NCBI GenBank assembly: GCA_025345505.1
Contig: JANVCC010000018.1
Location: 34,470,959 to 34,534,958, forward strand
Direction of reading: 5' to 3'
DNA length: 64,000 nt
From: Todiramphus chloris collaris
Lineage: Eukaryota > Chordata > Aves > Coraciiformes > Alcedinidae
Part shown: positions 1 to 12,500 of the stretch, in pieces
Layout: each line of letters begins with the position of its first letter
How positions within the stretch are numbered: position 1 is the stretch's first letter
Position numbers and translations under genes: made by a program
The notes under the pieces: model-generated
What the model was told of the DNA's origin: nothing
Database searches by the model: none
The model's input: the letters and a program-made list of their open reading frames with translations, nothing else

Positions 1-2507
1 CTTTAAAATTCATTTCTATTGCTAGGACAGAAAATGAATTTTTTTTCTGTCTCTGTAGAGTTTAGTGATATAAATTATGTCGTAGAGAAATAAGGTTGAA
101 TGTATCTTTGAAACCAGTAAAGAAAATGGAAGTTATGTCACAATAAACTTGACCTTGAATGTGACTGCTTTGAAAACATTTTCATTATCCCAGTTACACA
201 AGTGCCATATAGGGACAAAAAAAAATCTTAAATCTTCCTTCAAAATATGAACACATCTGGATTATTAGTATTAGAAAGAGACCTAGGCAACTCACACTGC
301 TTCTAGGCACCTGATGATGTAATCACCAAATTCTATTTATTTATTTATGTTTGTAATGCAAAATGGAATGCTTCCAGTGAGGGGGGAGAAGCACTAGCAC
401 CTCAGCACACAGTTTTACTTATCACAGGCTTTGGGCAAGTAGGAGGTAGGAATTGGTGCCCACTCAGAGAAGGGAGTTGAAACTTGGGTCCTCGGATTTC
501 TGGATGAACCTTCCAAGTCAAGCTTGTTAAGGGAGTGTAGGCAGACCAAAGTTTTCCATAAGACACATCCCAAGCTGCCTGTCACTGTGAAGGCTGAGCT
601 GCCTCTGAGTAGAACACGTGGCTTGGGAACTTTGGGCACCACTGATTAGGACAGAAACTTGGAGACAGCATCCTTGGCTTAATTATCTTCATTTGTTAAA
701 ATCCTATTTAGGGTAACTCTGAGCCTTTACAACTGGGAATGTATAAACTCCTTCAAGTATGCACCAGCTTACTGGAATCCTCTATATTGGAATTAAATAA
801 TGTTAAACCAGTATCTTTTTCATCTTCTCAGGATTTGCAGTAGCTTAGCTTTTCTTTTTTTTTTTTTTTTTTGGCAATAAAAACTCTAGAATATTCTAAT
901 ATTCATGCCGTGAGTCTATGCTGTGCTTCTAGGATACTTTGATTGATGAAGACTGCTTTCTGGATGGTTTTTCCTTTTCTGTTTTTATAACCAAAACTGT
1001 CAATCCTCTCCTAAAACCTAGTAAATAATGAGATCAGTCACTAGGTAGCCAATGGAAAAGCAAGGACAGTGACTGAGCCAACCCTGGACTGCAGGTGAGA
1101 AAACAGGGCAGGGATATTTCAGGTAGTTAAAGACAGCTCCTGGGCCTCCTCAGACTTGTTTGAAGGACTGCACGAGGGATGTTTACAGAGGCTGATTCTG
1201 GGCTCGAGGGGCTAGTCCTCTGGACAACCTGTATCTTCAATATAAAGGGGGAGACACCCATCCAAACAAAGTGGGTCAAGTAGGCTTTACTCTCATTTAT
1301 CTCTTCCTTGTCACCACACAGGGAACATTCTGGTAGCTCAACACAGTGACCTGAGCTGCATGGAAGGATTGGATCTGGGCCTGCCAGTTTCACCTGTACC
1401 ACAGAGCAGATTCTGCTCCTTTCTTTCTGTCCTGCACCTTTCAAGCTTACAATTATACTGCAGTTCTAGAGCTGGAGAAATGGTCAGTTTGTAACTGGGG
1501 ATTTTAATCCATTTTAGTTAAACAAATAAATAAAATGGTGAGAAGTGTTGATCACTGGGGATTTAGTCCAGTTCATTCCATGGCTACTACCAGGAAGTAC
1601 CATTTCAGGGAGGAAAGTGGCATCACATCCTTCTGTGCCACAAGTAAAGCCTGTCAGCTGAAATAAGATACACAATTCTGGTGTCCACACTTGAAGGTGT
1701 TGAAAAACTAAAAAAGCTTCACAAACACATTTCAAGAATCACTGGGGTTCCATAAAACTCAATGATACAAGGGGAGGCACCCAAGATTAATTACAAAGAA
1801 AGATTGAGAGATCACTTGAAAGTGAGTTCTGTTGTTCCTCATCATAGATGGCTTTTAGTCTAGCAGTAAAAAGGTGCAGTGAACCTTAGTGATTAGAAGT
1901 TGGAGCTAGTCCCAAGAAAGAGAGTGCACATTCCAGTGAAGGGAATTGCTTTTACCTGGACAACTGTGCAGAAGAGATGTGGGAGTTTTAGGTCGTGAGT
2001 GCCCCCAGCTGTCTGCTCGGCCTCTTGCTGCAGCTGACTGGTCTTACAAGAGCCTGCCAAAAGAGGTGAGGGGCTGTATCTCAGGTACTCTAGAGGAGAT
2101 CTGGTATTTTTGGTCAAACTCACCTTTGCTGGTGACTGAAGCTGCTTTTCCAGGGAAGGGGGAATTGTATGATGCTAAATTACTATAGTAGTGTTTGCCA
2201 GAACTGGTAGGTTGTGTCCTTGTTGTAAGAACAACTGGTAAGGCCTGGTTGATTGTGATTATGTGTTACCTGGTGAAATAATTGCGATGAAGCAGGCTGG
2301 GTCAGATCTCAGAAGAAGGATGCTGAAATCAGCTAATCTTGTGGTTTCAACTGGATCCTAGCTCCAAGGTCCTTTCCAGTCTGGACCAGCCTCTATGTGA
2401 CAAGGATAGCTGGGTACCTATGCCAGGGAGATAATGAGGTACTGATCATTTGAGCATAACCTATAACTAAGGGCATGCTAGGATACATCGTATGTGACCT
2501 ATGAGCA
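1..2507. other. intergenic DNA, no gene recognised
   Basis: AT-rich to mixed sequence with a T18 run at 855-872 and several chance ORFs of about 70-105 codons on both strands that show no domain or splice support. No confident repeat boundary is seen. If the CpG island at 4.2 kb drives a leftward gene, this could be its first intron. Confidence 0.5.
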
Positions 2508-3129
2508 TTAGCATGAGCCAGCAATGCACCCCTGAGGCAAAGGGAGCCAACAGCACCTGAAGCTGCAGGACGGGGAGAGCTTCCGGCAGGTGAGGGAGGT
2601 GACCCTGCTCCTCTGCTCAGCACTGGTGAAGCACATCAAGAGTGCTGGGACCAGTTCTGGCTCCCCAGTACAAGAAAGTCATGGACATACCGGAGTGGGT
2701 CCAGTGAAGAGCAATCGAGGTGGGGAAGGGACTGAGACATCTGACATACCAGGTGAGGCTGAGCAAGCTGGCACTGTGTGGCCTGGAGAAGATAAGGCTC
2801 AGCGGTGACTCATCAATGCCTATCAGTGCCTGATGGCGGAAATCAAAGAAAAGGAACCAGACTCTTCCCAGTGGTGCTCAGAGACAAGACAATAAGCAAT
2901 GGGCACACGTTAAAATTCAGGAAATTTCAACTTAACACTTTGGTACTATGCAGGAGATCAAAGACAAGTTTGCTCAGGGAGGTTGTGGAGTCTCCATCCC
3001 TATATACTCAAAACCTGACTGGACACAGTCCTGGACAGCCTACTCTGGCTGACCCTGCTTGAGCGGATCGGGGTTGGACAAGATGATCTCCAGAAGTCCC
3101 TGTAACCACAGCCATTCTGTGATTCTGCA
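2508..3129 (+). mobile_element. CR1 LINE, 3' part, degraded, + strand
   Basis: The sequence follows the order of the CR1 3' end: the gCATGAGCCAgCAaTG region, the 'ctctgctcagcactggtga' region, 'cctggagaagataaggctca', then 'ggttgtggagtctccatcc', and finally the 3' terminus with 'gatgatctccagaagtccct' and a short TTCTGTGATTCTG tail. It is 5'-truncated, as most CR1 copies are. Many indels break all reading frames. The ORFs at 2590-2808 and 2805-3062 lie inside it and are not genes. Confidence 0.85.
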
Positions 3130-3399
3130 ATACAGAAGGCGTATTATGTGTGAGGGGTGCTGGGGCTGACGTCACTGGTCTTTATATTTAACCATTTGAA
3201 TTCTCATGTATGCAGTGTTTTGATTAGGACTTTTCACTCTGGCATCAGCACGCACCTGCTGTTGATGAATCCCTCTCCTTCTGATGGGGTTCTTTCTCCA
3301 TGTTCTAGGGCATTTTAGGGCTCAGCCTCAGACCTAGAAATTTGGTGGTGTTTTTGGTTCATCTGCTTGCATCTGCATTGACATAACTGGACATACTTT

Positions 3400-3955
3400 T
3401 TTCGTCTCAACAGTTGATAGTCAGTCTGTATAACAGAACTGTTGCCTTTGTTGTTTTCCACATTAGCAATTTGTGTGTCATATTGCAAATTTTACATGCA
3501 GTAATGCCGTGTTTTCAAGAGCATTGATAAGTGTATTGAAAAAATTAACGCTAGAAGAGATTCCTGTATAAACTCACAAAGTATGCAATCCCTTGGAATG
3601 AAAACACTTCAACTATCGTGTATTTTTATGACCTAGTTGTTAATCAGTTTAAAAAATTATCATTTAGTTACGTGTTGCATTGATTTTTGTTTAGAGTCAT
3701 TTATTAATGCAACATTACATCATATGTTTGGTAAAGATGCTATTTCAACCACAATCTTCGTTATCAGTCTAATGCTTAATCTCATTAAAATGGTATCAAA
3801 TTCGTTTGACGGCCTGAATTCCTGGGAAACCGCGGCGACTGACAGTAATAAATCCATAATCCGTTAATTCTTTCATTAGTATCCCATATCAGCATTGTCT
3901 GTTAGTTTGCCGGATGACACTTGCTAGCTGAAGCTGCCTGTAGTTACCCAAGCGA
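3400..3955 (-). mobile_element. ancient CR1-type LINE reverse-transcriptase relic, antisense
   Basis: Read on the minus strand, the segment follows the middle of a CR1 RT gene. It starts with the region before the fingers/palm motif (GGTAACTACAGGC), passes through 'tttgataccattttaatgag', and reaches the region where intact elements encode FADDT; here the latter reads 'tttgcaatatgacaca', with the catalytic aspartates lost. It is heavily mutated with stops in every frame. It resembles old CR1/L3-like copies shared by reptiles and birds more than the young avian CR1 subfamilies. The subfamily is not assigned. Confidence 0.7.
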
Positions 3956-4029
3956 TTCAATTTGTTGTCTGAAAATGCGGGTTCAGGTTTAACTTTTCCC
4001 AGAGAACTGAACTGAAGTGCCTCTGCCAA

Positions 4030-4400
4030 GCGGCAGGATTGCCGCGCACACCGGTTTCTTAACCCTTCTCCGGTTCCTTAAAGGCGATGGACGAGTTCCG
4101 TGCGGCTTCCCCGCCTCCCCGGAGCGGTCCCGGTGGCCGGAGCGGGGCGGTGCGGGGCGGTGCGGTGCGGAGCGGCCGCAGTATCGCAGCGATGCTCTAG
4201 GTGGGGCTTCAGCACCGGCAGAGGCGGCGAGCGGGGCTGCCCACCCCGGTCCTAAGGCGGTCCTTAAAGGCGATGGAGGGATTTGAAACGGCTTCGTCCC
4301 GTCTCTAAACTCGGCTTCGTTGCTTTGACCGAATTGCCTTTTACGCCGGCTCGTTTGCGGGGCTGTTTCCTGTTCGTGCTTTAACTAGGAAACCTTTTCG
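4030..4400. promoter_or_regulatory. unassigned CpG island, possible promoter of an upstream neighbour
   Basis: This GC- and CpG-rich stretch sits in AT-rich surroundings and contains two GC boxes (4143-4150 and 4153-4160). A 17-bp direct repeat occurs at 4075-4091 and 4261-4277. A + strand ORF crosses it (89 codons, 4017-4286) but shows no recognisable domain and is probably an effect of GC content. In mammals LCA5 lies next to SH3BGRL2 and is transcribed divergently, so this could be the LCA5 promoter with transcription to the left. No LCA5 coding exon is visible in 1-4400, and in mammals its first exons are non-coding. Confidence 0.5.
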
Positions 4401-5439
4401 TCTGGGCCCTTTTATCTTCCCTTAAAATACATATGAGCGTGGCAACCAGCCAGCGTGCACGGAGGAGGTTTGCGTGGCGGTGTGAGGGTGTAGTCCTGTG
4501 AAGAGATATTCACTGTTTACCTTAAATAAGTAAGTTTTAAACAGAATGACTCACTTGGAGCTATAATGTTGTGCGCTGTGGTACGCCCTTCCCTTAGTGT
4601 TACTTCCTTAGCACGAGCAGCTAGATTTGCTGAAGCCTTAGGCTGCAGGCTGTAAACTTGCACCTAGAGTTACTGACCTTGTACAGAACTTATATCTGTT
4701 CGAGCAAGAGAAGATCTCCAGAGCCAGCACAAACCCAAAGATGATGAGGGTATAAGCATCAATGGCAGCTGCAACTAGTCAAGATACCGGCCTGCCTGGA
4801 GACAGTGAAGGAATCCAATAAGGAGTCAGAAGGTGTCAAAGGATCTCAGGCCAGAATGACCATCGGACCTGAGGCCACATGCAAGGCCCGTGCAGATCAC
4901 ATGAAGAGTGGATGCATGGTCTGCAAGGGCATAATTGCCCAGGAATTTCTTTGTTCAGGGTCCCTCTTCAGAGGCATGCAGCTCAAGCTGACCATGCTGG
5001 TGAACCATTATATTATTTATTTTTATGAGATTTGATGCCTGAGACTCTGATTCAGGAAACCTAGGGTGCAAACTTCAGAGAGACTAACACTAGACACCGG
5101 GATCGGACTGCACTTCTTGTCAGTAGAAAATACATCCACAAGTCCTCTAAACTGCTTTTAACATCTCAGCCTCCCATCTTACTGCAGAGAGAATGGCATC
5201 ACCTTGGTCTGTCACTGAGATCTCTGCAGGCAGAAAGACAGCTAGCCCAGCATGTGATTATGGGTCTGGCTTGTAGGCTTGGACTCGGTGTCTGCAGCAG
5301 CAGACTGAACCAGGGTGGGAGCCTTTGGTTGCAGCTGCCCATTTCCATGCCTTTAACTCTCTTAGCCTCCACAGGACACTTGAAAGATGGAGACTTGATA
5401 AGGTGGGTGAAAAACACTAGACTTAAAAGTTTATGATTG
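4401..5439. other. intergenic, nothing recognised
   Basis: Mixed-composition DNA between the CpG island and a CR1 relic. The ORFs here (for example 4805-5035 and 5254-5436) have no domain, no splice signals fitting a gene model and no codon-bias support. Confidence 0.5.
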
Positions 5440-5560
5440 ACAGTATAAAGTTCTGCTGGCTGTTGGTGACTAGAGGCATCCCTCAGGGATGGGAACTGGA
5501 GTAGTGTTGTTTAATGTCTTTATTCTTGAGCTGGACAAGGGGATGGAGTTTGTTAGGGCT
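5440..5560 (+). mobile_element. CR1 LINE reverse-transcriptase fragment, + strand
   Basis: The local translation contains VVLFNVFILELDKGMEF, which matches the CR1 RT block usually read as LFNIFINDLDEGIE, preceded by a recognisable 'ggcatccctcaggg' (GVPQG-type) segment. Only this short block is clear. It may be the 5' part of the same insertion whose 3' end lies at 6117-6520. Confidence 0.65.
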
Positions 5561-6116
5561 TTGGGTATATACTCCCACTCCCAGGGTTTGGCTGGTGGGC
5601 TTGGGACTAGCGGCATCCCTGTGCAACCAAGAGTAACCTATGGGGATTGGGGGCAGCTCTCAAATGTGCTGTGGAGTGGTTGTAGCTAGGACCAACCCTT
5701 GCCATAGGGAACTGCTTTCAGCTCTGTGTCTTGTACCAAGGGCACTGACCTGTGGACACGACCTCTCAGATCATCCACAGCCAGCCCTGTGCTGTGGACC
5801 AGCCCGTCAACCACAGAGGCTGGGCTGACCCCATCACTGTCTCAGCCTGGCCCAGATGGTTTAGCAGGCTCTGTAGTGCTGGCCCCAGCCAGTGAGGCCC
5901 TGCAGACCCCACTGCCACCCTTGGGGGATGGAGTAACCCCACGAGGCTGTTCACAATGTATGGGCCAGGAAGCAGCTCTCTGGAAAAACCTCTGGGACCC
6001 TGGTGGACAACAGGTTGAACTGAGTTAGTGGTGTTCCCTGGGATACCAAGTACATTTAAACATTTAAAACCTGAAATGAATCCTGTAGAGGAGCACTAAC
6101 CTAGTGAGGGGCACAG

Positions 6117-6520
6117 GATGTTCGAGGAGAGGCTGAAGCTGCTGGGTTTGCTCAGCCTGGAGAAGAGATGCTTCAAGGAGAACTTACTGCTGCCTACGGT
6201 TACCTGCTGGAAGAGTTGTGGATTGATTCAGACTCTTCCCCAAGGTGCCTGGTGGAAGGGTGCAAGGCAGCTGGACACACATTGCAACGTGGGGAATTCT
6301 GACCAGGTGTTATGAAAAGATTGTTCGCCGTGAAGGAGGTCAAACATTTGGCAGGCTACCCAGAGAGGTCGCGGACTGTCTGTCCTTGGAGGTATTCAGA
6401 ACTTGACTGGACACAGCCCCAAGCAACCTAATATACTTTCCCCTACTTTAAGTAGCTTGTCTGACTGATGACCTCCAGAAGTCCCTTCTAAACTGTATTA
6501 GCCTGTGAGTCTGTGTTTCT
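6117..6520 (+). mobile_element. CR1 LINE 3' end, degraded, + strand
   Basis: The segment reads 'gaggagaggctgaagctgct', 'ctcagcctggagaagaga', 'ggtattcagaacttgactgg' and 'tgatgacctccagaagtccc', the usual order of a CR1 3' end, finishing in a decayed tail near 6520. The spacing from the RT block at 5440-5560 is compatible with one old copy. The 65-codon ORF at 6118-6315 is part of it. Confidence 0.8.
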
Positions 6521-9500
6521 GAAATTGTGTAGCTGTGTCCAAACCAGCAGTGCTTCCTGGCCTGCGCTGCCTGCCAGACTGTGCATGGGGATCGGTGAGG
6601 AGACTGCTAGCTGGCTAGGGGGAAAGCCAAGGCACTGGCCACAGTCATTGTTTAATATTGATGGAGACAAAGTTCCAGTGTCTAGAATGGTTTAAGGAAA
6701 TAAACACAGTTTGCAAGTACAAAAACGTAAAATATAAATATGGTAAATAAAAACACTGCTTTATTTTTGTGCAAATGCTGTTACCTTGTTCTTTCTGTTC
6801 ATTTCACTAATGACAACAGTTACAAATGTGAAAATCCTGATCCTTCTCAGGCTGTGCTCAGGTATCACTGAAGGCACACGCACACCACTGTGGCTATATG
6901 GAAATATCATTTCACTAGCAGTGATACTTTATTTGCACTTTTGTAGAATGAAAACCCTTTTGAAACAGAAGACTGTATTTTCAGAACCAAACTGAAGAGT
7001 TCTTAAGGTTTGACTGATTACTAATTCCTTATTCCTGGTTAAGATCCGTTCATATCAAGATTTATAAACCGTGATGACTTTTAGGAGTGCTCAAGTTTTT
7101 GCACACAGTATTTACTATGTGTATTTTTAAGCAGGTTTTCTGGAAAAACAGAAAGCTGAGAATCTTTCCTGAACTTTCCAAGTTCACAGTGTCATTCTGA
7201 GAGGGGGGGAATATAATCCGAAGCAACTGAAAATGCCCTGCCATCAGCCTTTCTCTGTTTAATCTATTAGCCACTCAGCTGTATAATGTATTATCTGACA
7301 CACAGTGATAAGCAGCTTAGCTGTCCAAGATCATATTAAATATGTTCGGTTTAGCCTAATTCTGCAGCGCTCCATGAGGAGACACCCTTATGACCATCTG
7401 GAGCCCTTACACAGACCTGCTTAGGCATGGGGACCCTCCTGCATGGCTCCTGGTCTTGGAGGAGAACATGCTTTGTGATTGTCTGGTCCTTCCTTCTTTA
7501 CTAAACCCCTTTCTTCAGGTCCTGTTCATGCACTTAAGAAATGAAACATTCAAGTGAGGCCATGCCCTAGAAAACAAAAATATCCCAATAGCAGATCATC
7601 CAGAAGTGTATGGGTTAGAAGGGAACTGCCTTGACCTCTTGTTTAATGAGTTCTGCTGCAAAAACACATTTTAAGAAGAACTCCTACCCTACAATTTCCA
7701 TATTTTAAAAATACATCTTCTTAGTATTTTGTTAATAGTTCATTGAAAGATTGACAGCCACATCTACTCCCTATATTCTCTCTTTAATTACTTGTAACCT
7801 TCAAAAAACACTGAATAATCGGGTTTCTCTTAAGTCTGCTGCAAGCCCCAACGCTGATACACAGGTGTGGTAGCAGTCCTTGTCTCTTTTTGACACCTCT
7901 CGGAGGCTGAAGGGATAAAGACTCTGTAATGACAGATCCTCTCAGCCCCCTCTCCAGCGCGGCTTCAGCTGTTCCTGGCACGGATGTGTGCACTCCTTTT
8001 GCTCTTCGGGGAGCTCCATCTGCAGCTCAGTGATCACAAGATGAATTTTAACCGATAGATATAAATAGATTTGATGAGGATGATGAGTGTGATAGTCATT
8101 CCGAGACAATCGCTGCCAAGAAAATAGCAATTTTATAAAAAAAAAAATAATTTGGATCTTTTTGGGTGACAAACTGAGATGGAAGGAAGCAGTGAAGGCA
8201 ACTGTAGCAGTTAAAAATAGTATTAACTGATATTAACATAGGTTAAATATAATAAATATCATAAATGTAATAAAAACTGTCTAGTGTGATCCTGAAGAAA
8301 GCACTGGTGAATACTTCTTGTAGTAGGGCAAGGAGAACAAGCGCAAGTTTTTGCCTTTTTTTGCTTGACTTTTCTATTAATTCTTTGCGTATTTTTAAAC
8401 ACACAGCCCTCAGATCATCAGCTTTAAAAAAATATCTGCTCAGGCTTCTTCTCCTTGTAAATTCTAAAATGCCTATTTTAAGGGGATTGCTTGTACTCCT
8501 TTTGGTAATTCCATTCGACATTGGAGTTAAAGGTCATATGACCTCAAACAAGATGGGTGCCAGTGCTGAGAAAACTGAATAAAGTGGTACAATTTCCACA
8601 GGATTTAAAATTAACCTCATTGCATGATTGGCTTACATTTCTAATCCGATATATCAGGCTAAATATAGACTTTGAAGACAATTTCTTTCCATGCAAATAA
8701 TCACTGCAGGCTAAAAATGAGTAAAAATGTAAATTAAGAAAGAAAAATGTTAAATTAAATTATAGACAAACTATCATCTTGCTAGAATACTGACCTGAAA
8801 CTGCACGTATAGAAGACACCTGCAAGGGAGAGATGGTAAAAAATAAATAGAGAAATTAGCATGCTTGAATATATATTTATAGAGGGAGAGCTTCTGATGC
8901 CATCAGCAATTTCTGTCAACGATCTCTCTTCAGAGGCATCACTGTTGACTTTCAAACATTTCATGTTTTATTACTGCATTTAAATCATTAACTATGAATG
9001 GCGTCCCTGGATGATCTGCAGGAGATATGAATCATTTATTGTAACTAAAACAAACTCTTCCTTTTTTGTTTGTTTGTTTTGGTTTGTTGTTTTGTTGTTT
9101 GTTTGGTTTTTTTTTTTACTAAACCAACACAGAATAATTTCCAAAGAAGCAGGACAGCAAAACCTTTAGAAAACAACTAATGTTTTAGGAAATGCTACAA
9201 ATCAGTACCGTAAAACCCACCAAGGCCAGAGAAGGAACTAGAGAGGGGGGAGCTGAGATTAAGACCATATGCTGGTTTGTTTTTCTTTCCTCTACTATCC
9301 TAAATTTCCAAATAATGTAAATATCAGAAAATTTGTTATATAGGCAGGTGCTATTCCAACTTAATAAGCCCATACTAATATTTTGTAGATAAGAGAGCTG
9401 CTTCTGTGTGAGAACCAGCTCTGGGGAACTAAACCCACTTGGGAACAGTCTTTTCATTTCCCATGTTAGAGCAAGACATGAATTTCCACATGACAGACAA

Positions 9501-12500
9501 AAAAGATTTGCTTCACTGACAAAGGTTCCTGTCTCTGTTGGAATTCAGCGATCTCCAAACATAGGACAAATAATATAACCCAGTTCACTTGGTTTTATTT
9601 ATTTGTTAGTGCGACTTGCACCAAGAAGTATAAATAGACCTTAGTTGCTGGGGAAGTTCACTGCACTGTTTTTGATCAGCCTCACAAGAAATTTGCTCTG
9701 AATCCTTAAGGGGTTTATTCTTAATACATGAATTCCAGACTACGAGAGAAAGTACAACTTCAACCGTAATCTTCATTATAGCCAAGTCCTATAAAAATCA
9801 GTCTCATTGGTTCAACATCTAGATGCAGCTTGCAGATAAACATGTGAGACAACCCAGGCTTGGAAGTGACAGCAGCATGGAGACAGGGTTTTACCCCATG
9901 TAAAGCTGAAGATGGAGATGTTGGTAGGTATGATAAACCACAACTAACAATTATCTACTGCTTGTCATGCTTAGTGGCTACATCGTCATGAGTGAAAAAA
10001 TGGCAAGGTCCTGAAAGAAATATTGAAAGAGAGATCATCTCTCAGAAATTGCTGTAAAGAAGATATACCTGCTACACAACAAGTCATCTGCAATTTCAGA
10101 ACCAAGCCAGCCTTCTTGGCCTGTAGGACAGGGTCAAGCTGTGGAATGTTTGTAAGGCCCTCACCATTTACATCCTAAAAAGATGTCTGCTGTTTGGATT
10201 TACATTGATTCACAGTTCCCATCTCACAGCCTGAATCTGCAGCCCATTTTGCTGATCCCATTCATTCACATAGATCATTCACTGAATACTACTCATCTGA
10301 GCGAGGGCTACCCAGTGGGAATAAGGATGACAGCTGCAGGCTCTAGTGATTAGATGGGGAGGCAGGCAAGTGAATTGAAATGAAGAAGCTGAACTGCTTC
10401 TGTGGGCATAGGAACCAATATTTTGCCTTTCTGTGAAGTCTTCCATGAGGTCTTTGCTGGACCCTTGCTAGTCTTTGACCCACTGATGATGTGAGGGATC
10501 ACAGGAGCAACTCCTTACACTGGCCTCCAGTGCAGTCTATTCTGTAGTCCAGAAACTCTGAAAAAGGGTCTGTTGTATGTCCTATTATCTAGATTCCATT
10601 AAGTAAGCCTGCATCCAATTATAATACCCAAGTGTCCATTGTGCTGAGTTTAATATTTCTTAGACTTTCCTAGACTGAAATCATCAACATCAAAAAGCTA
10701 ATATTGGGTCAAAGTTATCTCTTGATATTTTAAATAGAGATGGGGTTTTTAAGTGTAGACAGTACAGTGGGCATCACAGATGCTGTCTGAAATAGCTGTG
10801 GTAGCATATTTGTCCATTTGTGGTCTAGACAACTTTCTCAATACGAGTAAGGAAATAATGCATTGAAAAACAGGTTTTTAAAAATTATAGCCTCATTTTG
10901 AAACTTATCTAAGAGCAGCCTATGCTGACCAATTCATAGCTAAAATAGGTTGTGACTGAGACAGGTATGCTGGCTAAAATGGGGTAGTTTGCATAGATTT
11001 GAGGTGTATTTCTACATGACAAACAACCTCTTTAATAATTTTTTCTTTTAAAATTTGGCCCAATCTTTAGCATTTTTACAAAGCCCGGGGTCATGTTCTG
11101 CACTCAAATTCATCCCCAAAAGATTCTGAGAGCAAAAAGCTGTCTTTAGGTTTAGCAAGATAGTTTCCTGGCCTTACCTTCATTAGTTATTTTATATCTG
11201 CTGTTCTGAAAGCAATTCTAGTTCAGCCTAGCTGCGTTTAGAACAAATCAATAGCAGCTTTGACATGCTTACCCTTGCCATGCCATTAGTACAACAGCAG
11301 GCTTGACCCTGCTGCATCATATGTCTGTTGCTTAGTGAAACAGAAAGTATGTATCATGAGAAGACAATTTTGATGAATCGAGCAAATAATATTTCTTGCA
11401 GCAAGATCAATTTTGCTAACCTCTCATAACTTCTCATTTGGCTTGCCATGTTTGTTTTACGGATTTCTGCTGAAGACCAGTTGTGTGCCTTTCACCATCC
11501 TTTTCCAATTAACTAAAAAAAAACGGGTTCAATTAGTTTTTTGTTCTTACCATCCAAGTCATGCTCTGAATAGTCTGGAAGCTGTCCTAGGCTGTGCCTT
11601 CACTGACAAAAGTAACACATACTTGTGTCAACCGGCAGTTCTCCCAGTGGAAAAATATGCACACAAAGAATGTAGTTTTTTCTGCAAAGAGCTGGTGAAC
11701 TCAAATGCGACCAGAGGTAACAGTACTGAGTTTTGTAGATAACTTTTGGGAAGTGCTAAAAATGCCACTTGGTATTTTCACCAGTTTACATTTTAGAACT
11801 GAACAACAGTTATAGGTTAATTAGTCCCCTATGGAAAATATTAATTGCCAGCTGCTGCCTTCTCAGTACTTTTATGGCAGTAGAAAATAAACCTCAGATA
11901 GCTCTGAGGCAGAGTAACCACTGCACTGAAGATCTGATTTGGGAAAACATGATGCAAAACCCAGCACAGAAATGCAAAATGTAACAAATTTTATGCTGCA
12001 AATCTGAAACAAATAAATAAACATTAGCAAATTTTGCAGGGTTACTTTACCAAAGAACACAGGAGTGTATCTGCTTTGACAGGCAGGTCCAAGCTTAGCA
12101 CAAAAGAGCCCAGGGTGAGACTGTGGTGATGCATGGGAAGTAATGGTTAGTCTTAACCCATCGCTTGAGACATTGTACGGTTTCCCATTTATGTAGCTGC
12201 TGTTGAGCCTGGCTTACATTGCCTCCTACATGCTCCTTTGCTCAGTGTATTAGCTACACAGGTTGTACGTGCACTGACCTGATGGTGCCAGGCCAGGCAG
12301 CTGGTTTCTGTCCAGTGTGCTCCTTCTCTGAATCCGTATCTCCACTTCTGTCCAGGCAGGAGATGGTCTTCTCTGCTCAAACCAGCTCATGAAATTGCAG
12401 TCCTTTCCCATCTAGGTCAATACAACCTGTCTGCAGCACGTCCCTAATCACTGCTGCCACTTTTTCCTTTCCTGCCCTCTCCCTCCGTCATCTCTGGCTC

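Noticed and set aside
4017..4286. 89-codon + ORF across the upstream CpG island
   Set aside because: Arg/Gly/Ala-rich reading of GC boxes; the repeated LKGDG comes from the duplicated DNA module, not from a known protein.
8243..8521. 92-codon minus-strand ORF, Leu/Lys-rich and helix-like
   Set aside because: I considered it as an exon of the neighbouring LCA5 (coiled coil), but saw no similarity and no flanking acceptor and donor pair that fit.
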